10,259 bases of DNA from Treponema sp. (GTDB taxonomy: Bacteria; Spirochaetota; Spirochaetia; Treponematales; Breznakiellaceae), in NCBI GenBank assembly GCA_031271075.1, contig JAISWN010000337.1, forward strand, positions 1 through 10,259, written 5' to 3'. Each line of letters starts with the position of its first letter. The first letter of the stretch is position 1. The notes under the pieces are model-generated. The model searched no databases and was not told where the DNA came from. It worked only from the letters and a program-made list of their open reading frames with translations. Shown here piece after piece: positions 7,197-10,259 of this stretch. Position numbers and translations under genes: made by a program.

Positions 7197-8049
7197 CGCT
7201 TTCGGCAAGTTCCTTATTGATGGCGTTGTATACATGCCGGGCCTGTTCCAGGAGGGGGCCGGGTTTTTCACGGGAAGATTTCCCCATGCCGAACATTTTG
7301 GCGATGGTACGGCGGGCGTCTTCCAGGGCAGATTTCCGCTCCCCCGGATCCTCCTGGGGGCCGAACTTGTAACGGAGATACGCGCAGAGGTACAGCACCC
7401 CCTCGTAGGCGTAGTTTTTGTCCGTATCGGGGCCGAAGACCTTCATCCCCGAAAGGGTCTCCTTTCCGATCTGTTCCAGACGTATCGATTCGTTGTACAA
7501 AAACTGCGCTTTCCGCCTGAAAAGCAGGGCGAGCCAGTCGTAATGCTGCCGGGGAGCCTTCGTGTCCAGATCGTCCAGGAGCCATGCTGCCCGCAGACTG
7601 GCAAGGCCCTGCTTGATGGTGGGGGAAAAATCCTTGTCAAAGTATTCGTAACAGCGCAGGGCCAGATACTGGGAAGCCACGCCCTCGGCGAGCCCCCGGG
7701 ACTGACGGAAGTCAATGTCCGGGAAAATCAGGTTTGTATCGGTCTTCCGTTTCTCCTGATCCTCCCGCGCCAGGGAACAGCCCTTCTCGGGAAGCAGCGG
7801 AAAGTCCGCGTCCATGGCAGTGTACCAACACTCCGGGCAGACCGTAGCCTGGTAGATCAGGGGGTAAACTTCCCCAAACTTGAGGGAGGGCTCGTAAAGC
7901 CGGTGAAGCTCGTCGGTCATGGGCCCGGCAATAAGCCGCCCCCCGCCGGAGAGGAGTTCCTCTTTATGAAAGATCTCCCCGCAGACCGGGCAGGTGTATT
8001 CCTTTTTTGAAAGAAAAGAGACTTTTAACTCCCGTTCCTCGATACTCAT
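7189..8049 (-). CDS. DUF2225 family protein with paired CxxC motifs
   Basis: This 286-residue soluble protein fits DUF2225, a family of unknown function found in spirochaetes and Firmicutes. It has an N-terminal zinc-ribbon-like part: TCPVCGEIF (C20, C23) and VCPECWYTAMDADF (C71, C74), four cysteines that probably bind one metal ion. The remainder is helical and rich in aromatic and charged residues, with segments such as YNESIRLEQIG and YEGVLYLCAYLRYKFG that resemble TPR-like helices. There is no signal peptide or membrane segment. The ATG at 8049 is chosen because the cysteine motif sits at the family's usual distance from it. An AGGAGG site (8063-8068) lies 13 bases upstream, longer than usual. 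The frame is open back to 8148 but that part looks non-coding. The stop overlaps the truA start. Function is unknown. Confidence 0.8.
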   Translation of the reverse strand: MSIEERELKVSFLSKKEYTCPVCGEIFHKEELLSGGGRLIAGPMTDELHRLYEPSLKFGEVYPLIYQATVCPECWYTAMDADFPLLPEKGCSLAREDQEKRKTDTNLIFPDIDFRQSRGLAEGVASQYLALRCYEYFDKDFSPTIKQGLASLRAAWLLDDLDTKAPRQHYDWLALLFRRKAQFLYNESIRLEQIGKETLSGMKVFGPDTDKNYAYEGVLYLCAYLRYKFGPQEDPGERKSALEDARRTIAKMFGMGKSSREKPGPLLEQARHVYNAINKELAESDA

Positions 8050-8068
8050 CCTTTTTCGCCTTCCTCCT

Positions 8069-8154
8069 GGCAGTTTGTTGCGCTTCGCGTATACAATCTC
8101 AAAAAAACACCGGTTAGGCGCCGCCCATAAGGCGATTTTACCCTGCAAACTGCC
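8069..8154 (-). other. Candidate structured 5' leader of the DUF2225 gene
   Basis: A perfect 9-bp inverted repeat, GGCAGTTTG (8069-8077) and CAAACTGCC (8146-8154), encloses 68 bases. On the minus-strand transcript its 3' arm ends directly against the AGGAGG ribosome-binding site (8063-8068) of the DUF2225 gene. Inside lie small hairpins (for example CGCC with GGCG around TTATG) and a run of seven T. The arrangement, a closing stem next to the ribosome-binding site, is compatible with an RNA switch or a translational control element, but it matches no riboswitch class that I recognise. It could also be an intergenic repeat. Confidence 0.4.
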
Positions 8155-8155
8155 C

Positions 8156-8185
8156 TCGAACTTTAGTTCGACGAACCAAAGGTTC
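8156..8185. repeat. Two adjacent compact hairpins with competing pairings
   Basis: TCGAAC (8156-8161), loop TTTA, GTTCGA (8166-8171) is a perfect 6-bp hairpin. One base later GAACC (8173-8177), loop AAA, GGTTC (8181-8185) is a perfect 5-bp hairpin. The inner arms can pair with each other instead: CTTTAGTTCG (8161-8170) with CGAACCAAAG (8172-8181), nine of ten pairs around a single base. This gives a 21-bp near-palindrome that could be a protein-binding site in DNA or mutually exclusive RNA folds. Confidence 0.5.
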
Positions 8186-8187
8186 CC

Positions 8188-8263
8188 AGGAGCCGGTTAA
8201 TCGTGGTCTTTATGGTTTTTCACCGAAGAAAGCCATAAAAACCTACAAACGCAACAGGCTCCT
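8188..8263 (-). other. Long two-tier hairpin beginning in the acpS stop codon
   Basis: On the minus-strand transcript, AGGAGCC (8263-8257) pairs with GGCTCCT (8194-8188). Further in, GTTG pairs with TAAC after a single mismatch, and after an internal loop GGTTTTTATGG (8243-8233) pairs with CCATAAAGACC (8215-8205), 11 pairs with one wobble. The tip contains TTTC/GAAA around TTCGGT. The first two bases of the outer stem are the last two bases of the acpS TAG codon. No T-run follows, so it is not a normal intrinsic terminator. A processing site, a 3'-end stabiliser or a dispersed palindromic element are possible roles. Confidence 0.5.
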
Positions 8264-8633
8264 AAGCTTCCAGCACCACCATGGCGATGGCGTTGTCCCG
8301 TTCATGGGTCAGGGATATATGCAGTTTCGTGGCGCCGCTGGCGTTCAGGGCCTTGAGGGCGGTGTTGAACACCCGTATCTCGGGCCGCCCGTTGTGGTGG
8401 TTCTCCACCATGATGTCCTTAAGCACAATCCCCGCAAGCCCGGTTCCCAGGGCCTTGCCGAAGGCTTCTTTGGCGGCAAAGCGGGCTGCCAGGGACAGAT
8501 CCGCCCCCCCCTTCTTCGCCAGGGCCGCCCTTAGTTCCTCCGGGTGAAAGTAACGTTCCAGAAGCCCCGGAATAGTCCGCCAGCGTATCAGCCTGTCCAC
8601 ATGGACTACGTCAACCCCGATTCCGATTATCAT
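8262..8633 (-). CDS. acpS: Holo-[acyl-carrier-protein] synthase AcpS
   Basis: This 123-residue enzyme transfers the 4'-phosphopantetheine group from coenzyme A to a serine of acyl carrier protein, activating it for fatty acid synthesis. The length is normal for the single-domain AcpS type. Visible signatures are the N-terminal GIGVDVVHVDRL with the Mg-binding Asp8, the ARFAAKEAFGKALGTG segment (50-65) with the second metal ligand Glu56, and the HISLTHE strand near the C-terminus. The ATG at 8633 overlaps the ybbR stop as ATGA, four bases. GAGG (8638-8641) lies four bases before it. Coupling to ybbR is likely. Its stop codon forms the base of the hairpin that follows. Confidence 0.93.
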   Translation of the reverse strand: MIIGIGVDVVHVDRLIRWRTIPGLLERYFHPEELRAALAKKGGADLSLAARFAAKEAFGKALGTGLAGIVLKDIMVENHHNGRPEIRVFNTALKALNASGATKLHISLTHERDNAIAMVVLEA

Positions 8634-9604
8634 GGAACCTCGCCTATCTTTTCATCGGCAGAACTTACGGCCACGGTAATTTCCCGGGGTTCTCCCCGCA
8701 CCAGGTTCAGCGAGGGCGGCAGGTTCACCTTTACCGGCAGGGTATAGGCCCCTTCCCCGGTAATCCCGGAACAGTCAACGCTGAGGAAAAGCTGGGGAGG
8801 CACAAAGGCGTCAAGCTCCAACTGGGGGCCGGATATGCGGACATTTCCAAAGGCCACAGCAGGTTCCGGCAAAAACCGCTCGTCCAGCCCCTCTATCGTG
8901 ATGGGAAGGGAACCCAAATTCCGCACCGCGACCCGGCTGCGCACAAAGCCCCGGAATTCGGTCATCCCGTTCCCCCGGATGGTAAGCAGGGGATCCCGGT
9001 TCAGAATACTTACCATCACCGTAAAGTCGGCGTTCCTGCCGTCAAGATCGATAATATCCGTGTAGAGTTCGGTTACCTGGTCAAGGAGTTTCGCCGGGCC
9101 GTCCAGGGCCACCTGGGTGGGGGTAAGGGAATGGGACGCCAGATCGTAACCGGACTCCAGGTTGCCCTGGATGTTGGCGGTAAGGGGCACATACTTACTG
9201 CTCTTCTGATCCAGTTCCAGTTCAATCTCGATAGGGTTAAAGGAGATCTCCAGGGGTTCCACCCCCACGGCGCTTCCCTTCTTGCGGATCTGCACCGGCG
9301 CTCGGCAGGGCCCGGGAACTTCAATGTTTCCAAGATCGATGTAAGCTTCCACATCGTCCTCAAGGATGGGCATGATGTTGTCGGCGTCTCCCCGCAGGGT
9401 TACCCGGATCATCCGGGTATAGGGGCTTGAGGGAACCAGGTGGGCGGGGAGTTCCACGATAAGGGGCGTAAGAAAAAAACGGGATTCCATGGTGGTCATT
9501 CGGTGGAAGACAAAAACGACAATGGCCAGAAAGACGGACAGCACCTTGGCTACCCAGTTATCCGCCATCTTCACCAGAATTTTTCTAAGGTTCAACGAGG
9601 GCAT
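8630..9604 (-). CDS. cdaR: YbbR-domain membrane protein, probable CdaA regulator CdaR
   Basis: This 324-residue protein has one N-terminal membrane helix (about 17-33, NWVAKVLSVFLAIVVFVF) followed by an extracytoplasmic region of YbbR-type repeats. The repeats start at about residues 43, 137 and 215, each with the strand-rich pattern and LDGPAKLLDQVTELYT or VRISGPQLELDAF segments. In Firmicutes CdaR binds CdaA and modulates c-di-AMP synthesis. The same role is inferred here because the gene directly follows and overlaps cdaA. The start is set at ATG 9604, since GGAGG (9614-9618) lies nine bases upstream. An in-frame TTG at 9625 would place the same GGAGG inside the coding region. A later ATG at 9568 would still keep the helix. 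The overlap with cdaA is 20 bases. Function as a regulator is by analogy. Confidence 0.85.
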   Translation of the reverse strand: MPSLNLRKILVKMADNWVAKVLSVFLAIVVFVFHRMTTMESRFFLTPLIVELPAHLVPSSPYTRMIRVTLRGDADNIMPILEDDVEAYIDLGNIEVPGPCRAPVQIRKKGSAVGVEPLEISFNPIEIELELDQKSSKYVPLTANIQGNLESGYDLASHSLTPTQVALDGPAKLLDQVTELYTDIIDLDGRNADFTVMVSILNRDPLLTIRGNGMTEFRGFVRSRVAVRNLGSLPITIEGLDERFLPEPAVAFGNVRISGPQLELDAFVPPQLFLSVDCSGITGEGAYTLPVKVNLPPSLNLVRGEPREITVAVSSADEKIGEVP

Positions 9605-10259
9605 CCTTGCCTTCCTCCGGAACAAGGGCCGCCGGCCTGGCCTCTGCCGCTTCCTGGGGGTGAAGATCCCGCCGGGCGCCCCGGTCGAGGAATTCCTTGA
9701 GCTTGCGGGTAACTTCCAGGGAGGAAAGATCGTAGTAAAGATTCCCGTCCTGGGCCAGGGAAATGGCCCCGGTCTCCTCGGACACCACCAGAACTACCGC
9801 GTCGGACTGCTCGGACATGCCCAGGGCGGCCCGGTGCCGAGTGCCAAAGCTCTTGCGGATATCCTGCTGTTCCGAAAGGGGGAGGAAGCAGCCCGCCGCG
9901 GCAATATGGTTGTTTTGTATCACCATGGCCCCGTCGTGGAGGGGGCCGTCGAATACAAAAACGGTTACGATAAGGTTTGATGATATATCCGCGTTCAGCC
10001 GGGTGCCGGTGTCGATAACGCTCTTGATGTTGGTCCGCCGGGGAAACACCACCAGCATACCCCGCCGCTGCTCCGAAAGGATCTCCGCGGCGGTTACCAC
10101 CGCCTCAAGCTGGCCGATCCGGGGCTTTGTGTCGGGGCGGAAAAAATCCCCCTGGCCCAGGCGCATGAAAATTTTCCGCAGTTCCGGCTGGAACACGATG
10201 GCAATGGCGATAAAAAGCCCCGGGGCAACGATGCTGAGTATCCATTGAAGGGTGGTGAG
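9585..10259 (-). CDS. cdaA: Diadenylate cyclase CdaA (5' end outside the window)
   Basis: The visible 224 C-terminal residues form the DisA_N diadenylate cyclase domain, which joins two ATP molecules into the messenger c-di-AMP. Reading enters at 10259 with LTTLQWILSIVAPGLFIAI, the end of the N-terminal membrane region, followed by VFQPELRK, a hallmark of CdaA. Catalytic motifs are intact: LHDGAMVI (DGA at visible residues 109-111) and GTRHRAALG (RHR at 141-143), then SEETGAISLA. By comparison with the usual length of about 270 residues, some 50-60 residues with the first membrane helices are missing at the right edge. The C-terminal tail after LKEFLDRG is charged and alanine-rich and overlaps ybbR. 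An apparent internal start at 10196 is only the GTG codon of this frame. The promoter is not in the window. Confidence 0.92.
   Translation of the reverse strand, partial: LTTLQWILSIVAPGLFIAIAIVFQPELRKIFMRLGQGDFFRPDTKPRIGQLEAVVTAAEILSEQRRGMLVVFPRRTNIKSVIDTGTRLNADISSNLIVTVFVFDGPLHDGAMVIQNNHIAAAGCFLPLSEQQDIRKSFGTRHRAALGMSEQSDAVVLVVSEETGAISLAQDGNLYYDLSSLEVTRKLKEFLDRGARRDLHPQEAAEARPAALVPEEGKDALVEP

Noticed and set aside
6264..7220. A 318-codon open frame on the plus strand opposite truA
   Set aside because: Its protein is rich in Pro, Gly and Ala with no family resemblance, and the minus strand encodes a clear TruA. High G+C opens antisense frames.
7234..8010. A 258-codon plus-strand frame opposite the DUF2225 gene
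   Set aside because: It mirrors the real gene on the other strand and has no ribosome-binding site or recognisable domain.
8101..8122. Minus-strand intrinsic terminator: short stem followed by seven T
   Set aside because: The stem is only about four pairs with a wobble, and a terminator 50 bases before the DUF2225 start would leave little room for a new promoter. It is kept only as part of the structured leader.
8050..8148. Upstream in-frame extension of the DUF2225 gene by 33 codons
   Set aside because: The extension is not like the family, has no ribosome-binding site at 8148, and coincides with the inverted-repeat region.
8060..8263. Integron attC site, since GTTAGGC at 8113-8119 fits the core consensus GTTRRRY and Treponema denticola carries an integron
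   Set aside because: No partner RYYYAAC core is found at a fitting distance on the correct side in either orientation, and neighbouring genes are operon housekeeping genes, not cassettes.
9605..9625. TTG start for ybbR at 9625, giving seven more residues
   Set aside because: The good GGAGG site would then lie inside the coding region; it is spaced correctly for the ATG at 9604.

Overview
The window looks like a chromosomal segment of a spirochaete, most likely a Treponema-like organism of moderately high G+C such as the termite-gut or free-living treponemes. This rests on gene order and protein style and was not checked by any search. The right half carries cdaA - ybbR/cdaR - acpS - DUF2225 - truA on the minus strand, an order I recall from other spirochaetes including Borrelia. 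The left half carries a complete oppABCDF oligopeptide transporter on the plus strand. The two operons converge at about 6155-6335.

Layout. Bases 1-38 hold the first 12 codons of a minus-strand gene that leaves the window. Bases 39-604 are non-coding. They contain a candidate extended -10 promoter for the leftward gene, a dense cluster of G+C-rich palindromes (207-321), a 16-bp tandem repeat (359-397), and a candidate opp promoter overlapping two 7-bp direct repeats. oppA (605), oppB (2226), oppC (3178), oppD (4126) and oppF (5150) follow with gaps of 4, 10 and 12 bases and finally an 8-base overlap, as expected for one transcript. Together they encode a periplasmic peptide-binding protein, two inner-membrane permeases and two ATPases.

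The minus-strand operon enters at the right edge. It begins with the diadenylate cyclase CdaA (5' end missing), then its probable membrane partner CdaR (20-base overlap) and holo-ACP synthase (4-base ATGA overlap). A 212-base non-coding gap follows, then a DUF2225 protein with paired CxxC motifs and the tRNA pseudouridine synthase TruA (8-base overlap). The operon therefore joins c-di-AMP signalling, activation of acyl carrier protein and tRNA modification.

The coding content is ordinary and well conserved. The least explained sequence is the acpS-DUF2225 gap. It is almost filled by inverted repeats: a long imperfect hairpin that begins inside the acpS stop codon, two compact hairpins with competing pairings, and a perfect 9-bp stem that closes directly against the DUF2225 ribosome-binding site. 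The second is the palindrome cluster upstream of oppA. I see no defence system, CRISPR array, insertion sequence, phage gene, tRNA or rRNA.
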